DNA of 64,000 nucleotides, from assembly GCA_038521345.1 (NCBI GenBank), contig JBCBKU010000001.1, positions 186,001-250,000 on the forward strand, given 5' to 3'. This stretch comes from JBCBKU01 sp038521345. GTDB lineage: Bacteria; Pseudomonadota; Alphaproteobacteria; Rhodobacterales; Rhodobacteraceae. Positions 33,332 through 42,102 of this stretch are shown here, in pieces. The notes under the pieces were generated by a model. That model searched no databases. It saw only the letters and a program-made list of their open reading frames with translations, and was not told where the DNA came from. Every line of letters begins with the position of its first letter. The stretch's first letter is position 1. The translations under genes were made by a program, and so were the position numbers.

Positions 33332-33961
33332 GTGCGACAGCCCAAAACAATGTGGTCACTTGAGACGCTGGGCCGCGTCCGTTTGTCCAAGTACTTTTAC
33401 ATGCGCGAATTCCTGTACTCGGAAATCGCCAATATCCACGGGATCCCGAATGTCCCGGTGAACCCTGAACTGGTCATTCAAAACGGTCGGGCCTTTTGCA
33501 CGGCGTTGCTCGATCCGCTGGAAGAGACCTTTGGCCGTGTGGCGGTACGGTCTGGCTACCGCGCCCCCGAAGTGAACAGGTTCGGAAACGAAAATCGGCT
33601 GAATTGCGCAAAAAACGACAATCCGATCGAGTGCCATATCTGGGACCGGGACGCCGGCGCAAAGGCCATCGCAGGAGCAAGCATCGTGATCCCTTGGTTT
33701 GCGGACCAGTATGAAACCGGGCGGGATTGGCGGGATCTGGCTTGGTGGATCCACGATCACCTGCCCTATTCCGAGATGTGGTTCTTCCCGAAACTGGCGG
33801 CGTTCAATCTGGTCTGGCGGCCCCAGCCTCTGCGTCGCATCGACAGCTACATTGCGCCGCGGGGGGCGCTGCTGCGCGCCGGTACGGACCCCTCGGAAAC
33901 ATCGCGGTCTCGGGCTGCCCGTTACGCGGATTTTCCGCCGCTCCGGGGTCTTGTTCTGTGA
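33332..33961 (+). CDS. Peptidase M15-like protein
   Basis: A 209-residue protein resembling the M15 (D,D-peptidase) family found in this group: SKYFYMREFLYSEIANIHGI, VRSGYRAPEVNRFGNENR and ECHIWDRD keep the spacing of the fold, and WWIHDHLPYSEMWFFP could supply the second His ligand. No signal peptide is visible, so the substrate may not be in the periplasm. The GTG at 33332 lies 5 bp after the hydrolase stop; an ATG at 33350 is an alternative. Confidence 0.65.
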   Translation: MRQPKTMWSLETLGRVRLSKYFYMREFLYSEIANIHGIPNVPVNPELVIQNGRAFCTALLDPLEETFGRVAVRSGYRAPEVNRFGNENRLNCAKNDNPIECHIWDRDAGAKAIAGASIVIPWFADQYETGRDWRDLAWWIHDHLPYSEMWFFPKLAAFNLVWRPQPLRRIDSYIAPRGALLRAGTDPSETSRSRAARYADFPPLRGLVL

Positions 33962-34039
33962 TCGTGCCTGTGCCCGCGGTGACGGCTTTCTCCCGAGTGA
34001 CCTCTCGCCTAGGGTCCGGTTAGCAGAAAGGAAACAAAA

Positions 34040-34804
34040 ATGGATCTGCCCAGAACGCCTGCATTCCGGCTGGACGGTCGACGTGCCCTTGTCACAGGTG
34101 CATCGCGCGGGATCGGTTTGGGCTGCGCAACAGCGTTGGCAGAAGCAGGGGCGCATGTTGTCATGGTCGCGCGCGGGGCGAAAGAGCTAGATGCCGCGGT
34201 TGAAGCGTTGAACCGGGCGGGACTCGAGGCCGAGGCCCTGCGGCTTGACGTGACCGATGCAGATGCCGTCTGTGACGCGCTCGCGATTGCCGGCCCGTTT
34301 GATGTTCTCGTGAACTCGGCTGGAATTGCGCGGCATGCCCCGGCGCTTGACACCAACCTCGCAGATTTCGACGCGGTCATGGCCATCAATGTGCGCGCTG
34401 CCTTCGTGCTTGCGACCGAGGTTGCGCGCGGGCTGGTTGCCGCCGGGCGGCCTGGATCGATCATCCAGATCTCGTCGCAAATGGGTCTAGTGGGCGGGCA
34501 AGACCGCGCCGTCTATTGCGCGACCAAGCACGCGGTCGAAGGTATGACCAAGGCGATGGCAATCGAATGGGCGCCAGATCGCATACGCGTGAACACGATC
34601 TGCCCGACCTTTATCCGTACACCCCTCGCGGAACAGACGTTGTCGATTCCCGAGCGACGCCGCTGGATCGAGGACAAGATCAAACTCGGCCGCGTCGGCG
34701 AGATCGAGGACATCATGGGCGCCGTGATCTATCTCGCATCCGATGCCGCCGCGCTGGTGACGGGCACCCATCTACTGGTCGACGGAGGTTGGACGGCGGA
34801 TTGA
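34040..34804 (+). CDS. Short-chain dehydrogenase/reductase
   Basis: A 254-residue classical SDR: RALVTGASRGIGLGCATALA binds NAD(P), NSAGIARHA is the NNAG-type motif, SSQMGLVGG holds the catalytic Ser and YCATKHAVEGMTKAMAIEWA the Tyr-Lys pair. The C-terminus GTHLLVDGGWTAD is the standard ending, as in gluconate and 3-oxoacyl reductases. Substrate unknown. The 115 bp after it contain no gene. Confidence 0.92.
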   Translation: MDLPRTPAFRLDGRRALVTGASRGIGLGCATALAEAGAHVVMVARGAKELDAAVEALNRAGLEAEALRLDVTDADAVCDALAIAGPFDVLVNSAGIARHAPALDTNLADFDAVMAINVRAAFVLATEVARGLVAAGRPGSIIQISSQMGLVGGQDRAVYCATKHAVEGMTKAMAIEWAPDRIRVNTICPTFIRTPLAEQTLSIPERRRWIEDKIKLGRVGEIEDIMGAVIYLASDAAALVTGTHLLVDGGWTAD

Positions 34805-34919
34805 TGTTGGTGCGAGGGCGCATTGGCCCCGCCGCTTGCGCACGGTCGAAGGCTGCGGTCAGAGTGCAAATAAGTTGAATGGGCGGTGACGGGTATGCAG
34901 CGACGGGGCAGGGCGTGGA

Positions 34920-35630
34920 ATGAATGAGCCCGTGGTGTTTCTGCCGGGGCTTATGGCGGACGCGCGAGTGTTCCTGCCGCAACTGGCCGTCCTGTCCGGC
35001 AGCCGACCGGTCCACGTGGCACCGGTTGCGACGGCGCGGACCATCGAGATGATCGCGGCACAGGTCGTGGAAACGGCCCCGCCTAAGTTCGCGCTTGTGG
35101 GGCATGGTCTGGGTGGCGTTGTTGCCTTGGATGTGGTGCGCCGAGCCGCCCGCCGTATGACACGACTAGCCTTGGTCGGCACAAGCCCCTTACCCGAGAC
35201 ACCGGATACCGCGTCTGGGCGCGAGCCTCGGATTGCTGCGGCGAAGGCCGGGCGCCTTGATGACGTGATGCGGGACGAGATTGCCATCGCAGGTCTGGCG
35301 GATGGGCCCGGGCGGCTGGATGTCACCCATATGATGATGACGATGGCCAGGGACCTCGGCCCCGATGTCTTTGTTCGTCAATCGCGTGCTTTGCAGCGCC
35401 GGCCGGACCAACAGGCGGTGCTGCGTGCGCTTCAATTGCCCACTCTGATCCTGTGCGGGCGGCACGACCGTGTGACACCAGTCAAACGTCATGAATTCAT
35501 GGCCGGCCTTGTCGCCGGAGCGTCCTTCGAGGTGATCGAGAATGCTGGTCACTTGCCGATGCTTGAGGCACCGGAAGAGACGACCGCAGCGCTTGAGCGA
35601 TGGCTAAGCGGAACTCTGCTGCTGACCTAG
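34920..35630 (+). CDS. Alpha/beta hydrolase
   Basis: A 236-residue alpha/beta hydrolase: VVFLPGLMADARVF at the start, LVGHGLGGVVALDVV as the nucleophile elbow (the usual Ser is replaced by Gly in GHGLGG as read, which would be a real oddity), LILCGRHDRVTPVKRHEF with the Asp and ENAGHLPMLEAPE with the His. Related to esterase/haloperoxidase enzymes. If the Gly is correct the protein may be inactive. It converges on phaZ with 2 bp between stops. Confidence 0.85.
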   Translation: MNEPVVFLPGLMADARVFLPQLAVLSGSRPVHVAPVATARTIEMIAAQVVETAPPKFALVGHGLGGVVALDVVRRAARRMTRLALVGTSPLPETPDTASGREPRIAAAKAGRLDDVMRDEIAIAGLADGPGRLDVTHMMMTMARDLGPDVFVRQSRALQRRPDQQAVLRALQLPTLILCGRHDRVTPVKRHEFMAGLVAGASFEVIENAGHLPMLEAPEETTAALERWLSGTLLLT

Positions 35631-35632
35631 GG

Positions 35633-36892
35633 TCAGACCGCTTTCATGCGGCGGCGGGTGCCGCCGGAATTCGTGTCAATGAAGTCAAGAACGAGCGGTC
35701 GGATGTTGTTCCGCCAGCTCTTGCCGGCAAAGATTCCGTAATGGCCAGCGCCGGGCTCTACATGCGCCGCCTTCTTTGCGTCCGGAAGCCCGGTCAGGAG
35801 GTCCAATGCGGCAAGACATTGGCCGGGGGCGGAAATATCGTCTTTCTCACCTTCGACAATTTTCACCGCGACCGAAGTAATTTTGCTGGCATCCACGACA
35901 TGGCCGTCGACGGTGAAGGCATTTCGGGCTATTTCGCGCTCTTTGAAAATACGCTCGACCGTCGAGAGATAGAATTCGGCGGTCATATCCATCACCGCGA
36001 GATACTCGTCATAAAACCGGTTGTGCTTGTCGTGCTCTGACGCGTCACCCTTGGCCGTGCGCAGGATCTGATCGAAATAGGCCTTGCCGTGACGCTCGGC
36101 ATTCATCGACATGAACGATGCAAGCTGCGCAAGGCCCGGGTAGACCATGCGCCCGACGCCGGGATACTTGTAGCCGACCCGCTGAAGCGCGAGATGCTCA
36201 AGTTGGCCCATCGTGACCCGGCGCCCGAAGTCAGTCACATCCGTAGGCGCCGCATCCGGATCGATCGGGCCACCGATCAGCGTTAGGGTCCGGGGTTGGG
36301 CATCGGGCTCAAGTTCGGCCAGATACGCCGTCGCAGCAAGAGCCAAGGGTGCAGGCTGACAAACAGCGATCACGTGGGTGTCCGGGCCGAGATGGCGCAG
36401 GAAATCCATCAGGTAGAGCGTGTAGTCCTCGACATCGAACTTCCCGCAGGAAACGGGAATGTCCCGCGCATTGTGCCAATCTGTCACCCAGACATCCGCC
36501 TCGGGCAGCAGGCTTATCACGGTCGAGCGCAGGAGCGTTGCATAATGCCCTGACATCGGCGCAACGAGCAGGACGCGCCGTTTCATAGGCGCACGGCCGG
36601 TGACGTTGAAATGGATGAGATCGCCGAAGGGGCGTTCAACCTGTGGTTCGACCGAGACAAGGTGGTCACGGCCGTCCTCGCCGAGAACAGCGGAAATGTT
36701 CCAGTCCGGTTTGGCGACCATGCGAGAGAACGCCCGTTCCGTAACTTCGCCCCAGGCGGCCATGAGTTGGAACATCGGGTTGGGCACTAGACCGGTAGCG
36801 GGATACGAGGCCATCGCAAGGGCCGAGGCGCCAAGCCATTGGTTCGTGTTCCGAATGCTCTCATAAAGATCGTAAGTGAGCATATAGCGCAT
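35633..36892 (-). CDS. phaZ: Intracellular poly(3-hydroxybutyrate) depolymerase
   Basis: PhaZ degrades stored PHB granules. The 419-residue protein matches the intracellular iPhaZ family in length and start (MRYMLTYDLYESIRNTNQWL). The proposed nucleophile Cys is C178 in VIAVCQPAPLALAA; the acidic residues lie in EGEKDDISAPGQC (about 351-352) and His384 is in GAGHYGIFAGKSWR. The frame continues upstream for another 490 codons antisense to phaC, but the family start at 36892 is clear. Divergent from phaC. Confidence 0.95.
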   Translation of the reverse strand: MRYMLTYDLYESIRNTNQWLGASALAMASYPATGLVPNPMFQLMAAWGEVTERAFSRMVAKPDWNISAVLGEDGRDHLVSVEPQVERPFGDLIHFNVTGRAPMKRRVLLVAPMSGHYATLLRSTVISLLPEADVWVTDWHNARDIPVSCGKFDVEDYTLYLMDFLRHLGPDTHVIAVCQPAPLALAATAYLAELEPDAQPRTLTLIGGPIDPDAAPTDVTDFGRRVTMGQLEHLALQRVGYKYPGVGRMVYPGLAQLASFMSMNAERHGKAYFDQILRTAKGDASEHDKHNRFYDEYLAVMDMTAEFYLSTVERIFKEREIARNAFTVDGHVVDASKITSVAVKIVEGEKDDISAPGQCLAALDLLTGLPDAKKAAHVEPGAGHYGIFAGKSWRNNIRPLVLDFIDTNSGGTRRRMKAV

Positions 36893-37024
36893 GTGCGTCT
36901 CCTTCGTGCGGTGCCGGTCCGCTGAAATCGTCGCTTTTCCCCGGGTGCGCGCGACGGTAAACTCTGAACTCGTCCGACAGCACTTCCACATGCTGCAAGT
37001 GCAAAGTAACCGGAAGGGGTCGCC
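36893..37024. promoter_or_regulatory. phaZ-phaC divergent promoter region
   Basis: The 132 bp between the divergent starts must carry both promoters. CTGCAAGTGCAA (36993-37004) is a degenerate match to the CTGC-N3/4-GCAG PhaR site seen upstream of phaP, so PhaR control here is possible but weak. Confidence 0.35.
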
Positions 37025-38824
37025 ATGACAACCGAGGAAACCGAACCGTCGGCGGACCTTGACCGGCTGAACGACAATCTCGGGAAACTCGAGGAATTGA
37101 CGTCTCGCCTGATGAATGCGGTGTCGGACAAAGAGCCGATCAGCCCCAGTTTGCAGGGTCCGGGCCAGGAACTGTTCATGCGTGCGGCCACGGCATACTT
37201 GGCCGAGATGATGTCGAACCCGGCTCGTATCGTCGAACACCAGGTGGCCTATTGGGGGCAGACTCTCAAGCATTACGTCCAGGCGCAGCAGGCGCTCGCA
37301 AAGGGGACTTTCGAAGCGCCCGCAGCCGACGACGGCCTGCCCGAAGATAAGCGATTTGCCGACCCGCATTGGGATAGCCACCCGTATTTCAACTTCCTCA
37401 AGCGACAGTATCTGACCAATGCCGCCGCGCTCGCCGAGGCCGTCGACGATATGGAGGGCCTTGATCCCGGCGAACGTCAGCGCGTCGGGTATTTCACCCG
37501 CCAGATCGTCGACATGATGAGCCCCACGAACTTTCTCTGGACCAATCCGGCCGCGCTTCAGAGGGCCGTGGATACCGACGGAGAGAGCTTGGTAACCGGT
37601 TTGGAAAATCTCGTTGAGGATATCGAGGCGAACGGCGGGGACCTGTTGGTGACGCTTGCCGACAAGGATGCCTTTGAAGTGGGCGGCAACCTCGCGACGA
37701 CGCCGGGGAAGGTGGTGTTTCGAAACCGGATGTTCGAACTCATCCAGTATACGCCCGCGACTGACACGGTTCACGAGGTCCCACTGGTGATTTTTCCACC
37801 ATGGATCAACAAGTTCTACATTCTCGACCTCAAGGAGAAAAACAGCCTGATCAAATGGATCGTCGATCAGGGATATACGCTCTTCGTGGTCAGCTGGGTC
37901 AATCCGGACCCGACATACCGCGAGGTCGGATTGGACGAGTATGTGGAGGAGGGCTATGTTGCCGCGCTTCGTGAAGCCGCGGCGATCAGCGGGGTCAAAG
38001 AGGTCAACGCGATCGGCTACTGCATCGCCGGTACAACACTGGCGTTGACCCTTGCGCTCTTGAACAAGCGAAAGGAGAAGCTGGTCAAAAGCGCAACATT
38101 CTTCACGACGCTCACGGACTTTTCCGATCGGGGCGAGGTGGGCGTGTTCCTTGACGATGATTTCGTCGACGGGATCGAACGTGAAACCGAAGAGCATGGC
38201 ATCTTGCGCTCGTTCTTCATGAACCGGACGTTCAGCTTTCTCCGCTCGAACGACCTGATCTATCAGCCGGCCATCAAACGCTACATGATGGGCGAAGCTC
38301 CCACAGCCTTCGACCTTTTGTACTGGAACGGAGACTCGACCAACCTTCCCGCGAAAATGGCCGTCCAATACCTGCGCGGCCTCTGCCAGCGGGACGAGTT
38401 CGCACAGAACGGTTTCGATATCTGCGGAGAAACACTCCGGTTGCGGGACGTGAAGGTTCCTGTCTTTTCAGTGGCGTGCGAGACGGATCATATTGCCGCC
38501 TGGCGCTCCAGCTATCGCGGGGCGCAGGGCATGGGGTCACGATCCAAGACCTTCGTGCTGTCGGAAAGCGGCCATATCGCAGGCATCGTGAACCCGCCGT
38601 CGAAACGAAAGTACGGCCACTATACCAACGATGATCTCAGCCTTTCGCCGGAGGACTGGCTGGCCGGCGCCGAAAAACAGGACGGATCATGGTGGCCGCG
38701 CTGGGAGGTCTGGCTTAAGCGACGCTCCGGAAAGCAGGTCCCGGCCCGCGCACCGGGTGATGCGTCACATCCTCCGCTGGGGCCCGCACCCGGCTCGTAT
38801 GTCACGGCAAAGCCGTCCATCTGA
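37025..38824 (+). CDS. phaC: Class I poly(3-hydroxyalkanoate) synthase
   Basis: PhaC polymerises (R)-3-hydroxyacyl-CoA into PHA. The 599 residues carry the lipase-like box GYCIAGT with nucleophile C333, Asp488 (ACETDHIAAW) and His517 (SESGHIAGIVNPP), the class I triad. The N-terminal 100 residues are the variable class I region, and VPLVIFPPWINKFYILDLKE marks the fold entry. The ATG at 37025 follows GGAAGGGG. It is followed by phaP and phaR, completing the storage locus. Confidence 0.97.
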   Translation: MTTEETEPSADLDRLNDNLGKLEELTSRLMNAVSDKEPISPSLQGPGQELFMRAATAYLAEMMSNPARIVEHQVAYWGQTLKHYVQAQQALAKGTFEAPAADDGLPEDKRFADPHWDSHPYFNFLKRQYLTNAAALAEAVDDMEGLDPGERQRVGYFTRQIVDMMSPTNFLWTNPAALQRAVDTDGESLVTGLENLVEDIEANGGDLLVTLADKDAFEVGGNLATTPGKVVFRNRMFELIQYTPATDTVHEVPLVIFPPWINKFYILDLKEKNSLIKWIVDQGYTLFVVSWVNPDPTYREVGLDEYVEEGYVAALREAAAISGVKEVNAIGYCIAGTTLALTLALLNKRKEKLVKSATFFTTLTDFSDRGEVGVFLDDDFVDGIERETEEHGILRSFFMNRTFSFLRSNDLIYQPAIKRYMMGEAPTAFDLLYWNGDSTNLPAKMAVQYLRGLCQRDEFAQNGFDICGETLRLRDVKVPVFSVACETDHIAAWRSSYRGAQGMGSRSKTFVLSESGHIAGIVNPPSKRKYGHYTNDDLSLSPEDWLAGAEKQDGSWWPRWEVWLKRRSGKQVPARAPGDASHPPLGPAPGSYVTAKPSI

Positions 38825-38846
38825 ACGGCGCTCGCCGCATTTTTTG

Positions 38847-38895
38847 CTGCACCGCAGAAAAGATACTTGAATTGCTGCGCTGCAGCATGCATATT
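38847..38895 (+). promoter_or_regulatory. phaP promoter with two PhaR-type boxes
   Basis: Two perfect inverted repeats of the form CTGC-N3-GCAG lie at 38847-38857 and 38875-38885 (centres 28 bp apart). Such sites are bound by PhaR in Rhodobacter and Paracoccus. The second lies in the 17-bp spacer between TTGAAT (38867-38872) and CATATT (38890-38895), where it would block polymerase. The arrangement supports PhaR repression of phasin until PHA is present. Confidence 0.75.
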
Positions 38896-38952
38896 CATAC
38901 CGCATCAGGGAACGTGGTGCACGAATTTCATACTGGGGTCAGGAGAATTACC

Positions 38953-39405
38953 ATGGCTGCGAAGACGCAAGACTACACGAAGATGATGAAAGACATGATG
39001 AGCGCATTTCCGGTCGACATGACCGCGATGCAGGACGCCTTTAAATCGCAGGCTGCCTTTGGCGAAAAGATGTCGAAGGTCGCCCTTGAGGCTGCCGAAA
39101 AGTCGACCGAAGTTTCGGCAAAGTGGACGAAGGACACGCTCGGCAAGCTCGGCACCGTGACCAAGGTCAAGGAAGAGCCGGCCGACTACGGCAAAGCAAT
39201 GACCGACTTCGCCTCTCAGCAGGCCGAGATGGCCGCCGAGCACATGGCCGCCTTCGCTGAGATCGCGAAGAAGGTTCAGATGGAAACGGTTGAACTGATG
39301 CTCGCCGCTGGCAAAGACATGTCGGAAGACGCGACGGCCGCCGTCAAGAAGGCCACTGCCGACATGACCGCCGCCGCCAAGAAGGCGTCGACTGCCGCCA
39401 AGTAA
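38953..39405 (+). CDS. phaP: Phasin (PHA granule-associated protein)
   Basis: Phasins coat PHA granules and limit their size. The 150-residue protein is mostly amphipathic helix, rich in Ala, Met and Lys, with the family-like stretches MMKDMMSAFPVDMTAMQDAF and AAEHMAAFAEIAKKVQMETV and an Ala/Lys-rich tail. The ATG at 38953 has AGGAGA upstream; an in-frame ATG 27 codons earlier overlaps the PhaR-box promoter region and is rejected. It lies between phaC and phaR and ends before a strong terminator. Confidence 0.93.
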   Translation: MAAKTQDYTKMMKDMMSAFPVDMTAMQDAFKSQAAFGEKMSKVALEAAEKSTEVSAKWTKDTLGKLGTVTKVKEEPADYGKAMTDFASQQAEMAAEHMAAFAEIAKKVQMETVELMLAAGKDMSEDATAAVKKATADMTAAAKKASTAAK

Positions 39406-39485
39406 GGCTTTCCGGCCTCGGCCGCCATGGCCGGGACCCCAAGAATGCTCGTCGGCGCTCCTCCCTGCCGGACGGGTTGACTGAA

Positions 39486-39516
39486 GGCGGGCGCAATTGC
39501 GCCCGCCCTTTTCTTT
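39486..39516 (+). terminator. Terminator after phaP
   Basis: A perfect 22-bp palindrome (11-bp arms from 39486 to 39507) is followed by CTTTTCTTT. This is a strong rho-independent signal 80 bp after the phaP stop, separating phaP from phaR. Confidence 0.85.
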
Positions 39517-39540
39517 GCCCGCAGGCTGGCCTAGGGTGCG

Positions 39541-39551
39541 CTGCACCGCGA
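39541..39551 (+). promoter_or_regulatory. Near-match PhaR box before phaR
   Basis: CTGCACCGCGA differs by two bases from the first phaP operator (CTGCACCGCAG) and ends 14 bp before the phaR start codon. It would fit autorepression of phaR, but it is imperfect on the right arm. Confidence 0.35.
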
Positions 39552-39565
39552 CAAGGAGCGCCGTC

Positions 39566-40117
39566 TTGGCCGACACGCCCGACCATCTTCTGATCAAGCG
39601 TTACGCCAGCCGGCGTCTCTATAACACCGAGACCAGCGACTATGTCACATTGGACGACATCGCCGGGTTCATTCGGGATGGCCGCGAGGTCAAGATCGTC
39701 GATCTGAAGTCCGGCGATGATCTGACACGCCAGTATCTTCTCCAGATCATTGCGGAACACGAGAGCCGCGGCGAGAACGTTCTTCCGCTGGGCGTCCTCA
39801 CCGATCTCGTACGCAGTTATACGACCCAGGCGCAGTCTGTTGTTCCGCAGTTTCTGGCCATGAGCTTTGAAATGCTTCGGGACGGGCAATCAAAGATGAT
39901 GGAGAACTTCACCAATCCTATGGCCGCGATGCCGGGATACGAAGCCATGCGTGCCCAACAGGATGCCTTCGTGCGGGCCATGACAGGCGGTATGGCGCAT
40001 CTTTCCGGCCCTGCCGACGTTGGGGACGACGACGAGGGCGAGGACAAACGTGAACTCGCCGAGATCCGCCAGCAATTGGCGGAATTGCAAGCCCAGCTGG
40101 CGCGTATGACGAAGTGA
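39566..40117 (+). CDS. phaR: PHA synthesis repressor PhaR
   Basis: PhaR binds both PHA and DNA; it represses phasin and its own gene until granules form. The N-terminal DNA-binding domain LIKRYASRRLYNTETSDYVT, then DIAGFIRDGREVKIVDLKSG, is diagnostic, followed by a helical PHA-binding half and an acidic segment (GDDDEGEDKRE) before a coiled-coil tail. The start is a TTG at 39566, eight bases after AAGGAG, giving 183 residues; the upstream frame overlaps the phaP terminator. Confidence 0.95.
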   Translation: MADTPDHLLIKRYASRRLYNTETSDYVTLDDIAGFIRDGREVKIVDLKSGDDLTRQYLLQIIAEHESRGENVLPLGVLTDLVRSYTTQAQSVVPQFLAMSFEMLRDGQSKMMENFTNPMAAMPGYEAMRAQQDAFVRAMTGGMAHLSGPADVGDDDEGEDKRELAEIRQQLAELQAQLARMTK

Positions 40118-40218
40118 CGCCGATTTAGGGACATTCCGCGACACCCCGTTGCCTTGGGCCCCCAGGCTCGCGTAAGTTATCCACAAGCGGCGTAAAGCCG
40201 AGAACAGGCACGGGCAGC

Positions 40219-41505
40219 ATGAACCAGCTTTCCGCGAAGCGCGTGGGCCAGCATGGCGCGTCACAGGGCGCCGTCGTTGTCGACCTCGATGGACCGTTGA
40301 TTCAAAGCGGCATCCGGGGCGAGATACGGTGGGCGCGCTTTGCTGCGGATAGTGGCCTTGACCCCGAGCTGCTTCCCTATGATGCGGCATTGGTGGGGTA
40401 TATCGGCTCCGTGCGCGCCGAAGGCTTCCGGACCGTTTTGGTATTCCGGGGGCCCGAGGCAACGGCCCAAGCAATCGCCGATCACCTTGGTCTATTTGAT
40501 GTCGTTCTGGCCGGCCCGGACTATCACGGGTCCGAGACCCTTGACGCTCGTCTTGGCTCCGGCGCCTACGCATTCGGTGACGGGACAGGTCCCAATGGCA
40601 CCCCAAAACGCCGAACATTCGATTTTGCCGCCGCCCGGGCTTTGCTCTTGGCAATGCGCCCTCACCAGTGGCTGAAAAACCTTCTTGTCTTCGTGCCTGT
40701 CTTCACGGCGCACGCTCTGACTACCGGGAACTTGCTGGCGGCTCTGGCCGCCTTTGTGGCGTTCAGCCTGACGGCCTCAAGCGTTTACCTGGTGAACGAC
40801 CTTGTCGATCTTCCCTCGGACAGGGCCCACGCGCGCAAGCGGCTGCGTCCCTTCGCCTCTGGCCGGGTCCTGCTCGACGTCGGGACAGTGGCTGCGCCTC
40901 TTCTATTGTTGGCCGGGGGAGCAATCGCGGCCTTGGTCAGTTGGCCATTCTTTGGCGTGCTGCTGGTCTATTTCGCCGTGACGCTTGCCTATTCCTTTGC
41001 GCTAAAGCGGAAGGCTATCCTCGATATCTGTGTTCTGGCAGGGCTATATACCCTTCGCATCGTGGCAGGTGGCGCGGCGGTGGGTCTGCCGATTTCGGTC
41101 TGGCTTCTTGCCTTCTCAATCTTCTTTTTCCTCGCGCTCGCCTCGATCAAACGACAGGCGGAACTCGTGGATGCGCGCGACTCCGGCAAGTTGGGCGCGA
41201 GCGGTCGGGACTATGTCGTCGATGACATCGCGCTGGTCTCGCAGATGGCCATTTCAGCCAGCTACGTTTCAGTTCTTGTGATGGCGCTCTACGTCAATAC
41301 CGACGATGTGACGCGTTTGTACCGGACGCCCGAGACGCTATGGGGCATTTGCCTGATCTTGCTCTACTGGCTGAGCAGGGCGGTCTGGAAAGCCCATCGT
41401 GGTGAGATGCACGATGATCCGACGGTCTTCGCGCTGAAAGATGGGATCAGTCGTGTTGCCATACTTCTCGTTCTTGCCTGCGGCGTGATCGGAGCTTTGG
41501 CCTGA
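40219..41505 (+). CDS. HAD domain fused to UbiA-family prenyltransferase
   Basis: A 428-residue fusion. Residues 15-110 show a HAD-like phosphatase fold with VVVDLDGPLIQSG (DxDGxL; usually T after G) and the later FGDGTG. Residues 145-428 are a UbiA integral-membrane prenyltransferase with NDLVDLPSDRAHARKRLRPF as first aspartate motif and AYSFALKRKAILDICVLAGL as the second region. The membrane part resembles decaprenyl-phosphate phosphoribosyltransferase rather than HemeO or ubiquinone enzymes. A lipid-linked sugar role is inferred. Single gene, 100 bp after phaR. Confidence 0.85.
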   Translation: MNQLSAKRVGQHGASQGAVVVDLDGPLIQSGIRGEIRWARFAADSGLDPELLPYDAALVGYIGSVRAEGFRTVLVFRGPEATAQAIADHLGLFDVVLAGPDYHGSETLDARLGSGAYAFGDGTGPNGTPKRRTFDFAAARALLLAMRPHQWLKNLLVFVPVFTAHALTTGNLLAALAAFVAFSLTASSVYLVNDLVDLPSDRAHARKRLRPFASGRVLLDVGTVAAPLLLLAGGAIAALVSWPFFGVLLVYFAVTLAYSFALKRKAILDICVLAGLYTLRIVAGGAAVGLPISVWLLAFSIFFFLALASIKRQAELVDARDSGKLGASGRDYVVDDIALVSQMAISASYVSVLVMALYVNTDDVTRLYRTPETLWGICLILLYWLSRAVWKAHRGEMHDDPTVFALKDGISRVAILLVLACGVIGALA

Positions 41506-41512
41506 GCCCATC

Positions 41513-41995
41513 TCAGCCGTGGGTGAGGTCAACCGAGAGCTTCTTCAACGCATCCTGAAACTCTGCGTCGTCGTCGCGCGGCATCGTTTCTCGATGAAGG
41601 GTCACAAGCATGTCGCGGATTGCGTTCACCTCGTCTTCGGAGAATTCTAGGTCCGATTTGGAGAAGCTAGCAATGGACTTCGAATCCCCGTCGGACAGGG
41701 CCATGGTCACCCCAAACGCCAGCCCGTGCTCGCGTGCGGCATCCAGAACACCATTTTTATCCAAGGGGGCTAGGTCTTCCCAGCGTATGGTACCGTCGTG
41801 TTCGAATCCCCAACGAACGGTCGGGTCGTGCATCACCAGACCGGCCGAGGAGTAATAGTGCATCCACGCATTGTCGTAGGTCTGAAACAGGTAGGTCGGT
41901 GTTGTGAATCTGACATGTAATGCGATCGCAAAACCGGAATTAGCCACAGCTGAGAGCCGATCCAATATACCCTTGGTTGAATCGAGTCTTTCCAT
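41513..41995 (-). CDS. LuxR-type autoinducer-binding protein without an HTH domain
   Basis: A 160-residue protein consisting only of the LuxR autoinducer-binding domain. The ligand-pocket residues are intact with TraR spacing: W44, Y48 (AWMHYYSSAGL), D57, P58 (MHDPTVRW) and W72 (IRWEDL). The chain ends about 20 residues after the domain, where LuxR proteins would continue into a helix-turn-helix. It is divergent from a full-length luxR gene with a palindrome between them. Proteins of this shape can sequester signal or form inactive heterodimers, as TrlR does with TraR; that role here is inferred. Confidence 0.85.
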   Translation of the reverse strand: MERLDSTKGILDRLSAVANSGFAIALHVRFTTPTYLFQTYDNAWMHYYSSAGLVMHDPTVRWGFEHDGTIRWEDLAPLDKNGVLDAAREHGLAFGVTMALSDGDSKSIASFSKSDLEFSEDEVNAIRDMLVTLHRETMPRDDDAEFQDALKKLSVDLTHG

Positions 41996-42027
41996 TGCAC
42001 TTTCCCTTTGTCGCGGAGTGAACGGAT

Positions 42028-42041
42028 ATGTATCGGTACAT
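42028..42041. promoter_or_regulatory. Inverted repeat between divergent luxR-type genes
   Basis: ATGTA-TCGG-TACAT, with 5-bp arms, lies midway between the start codons of the HTH-less and full-length LuxR genes. It is a possible shared operator; the arms are short, so chance is not excluded. Confidence 0.35.
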
Positions 42042-42102
42042 GCGTTTTCTGGAATTGCGCAACAGATAACCCCTAGACTTTTGGACAGGTCGAGGTAGGC
42101 GA

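Noticed and set aside
36993..37004. PhaR box in the phaZ-phaC gap as a firm operator
   Set aside because: The right arm has a mismatch and the spacer is 4 bp; I list it only as a weak candidate within the intergenic region.
36893..38368. Long open frame antisense to phaC that continues into phaZ (911 codons in all)
   Set aside because: Only the last 419 codons match PhaZ. The rest is the mirror of phaC codon use in high-GC DNA, with no ribosome site or family similarity.
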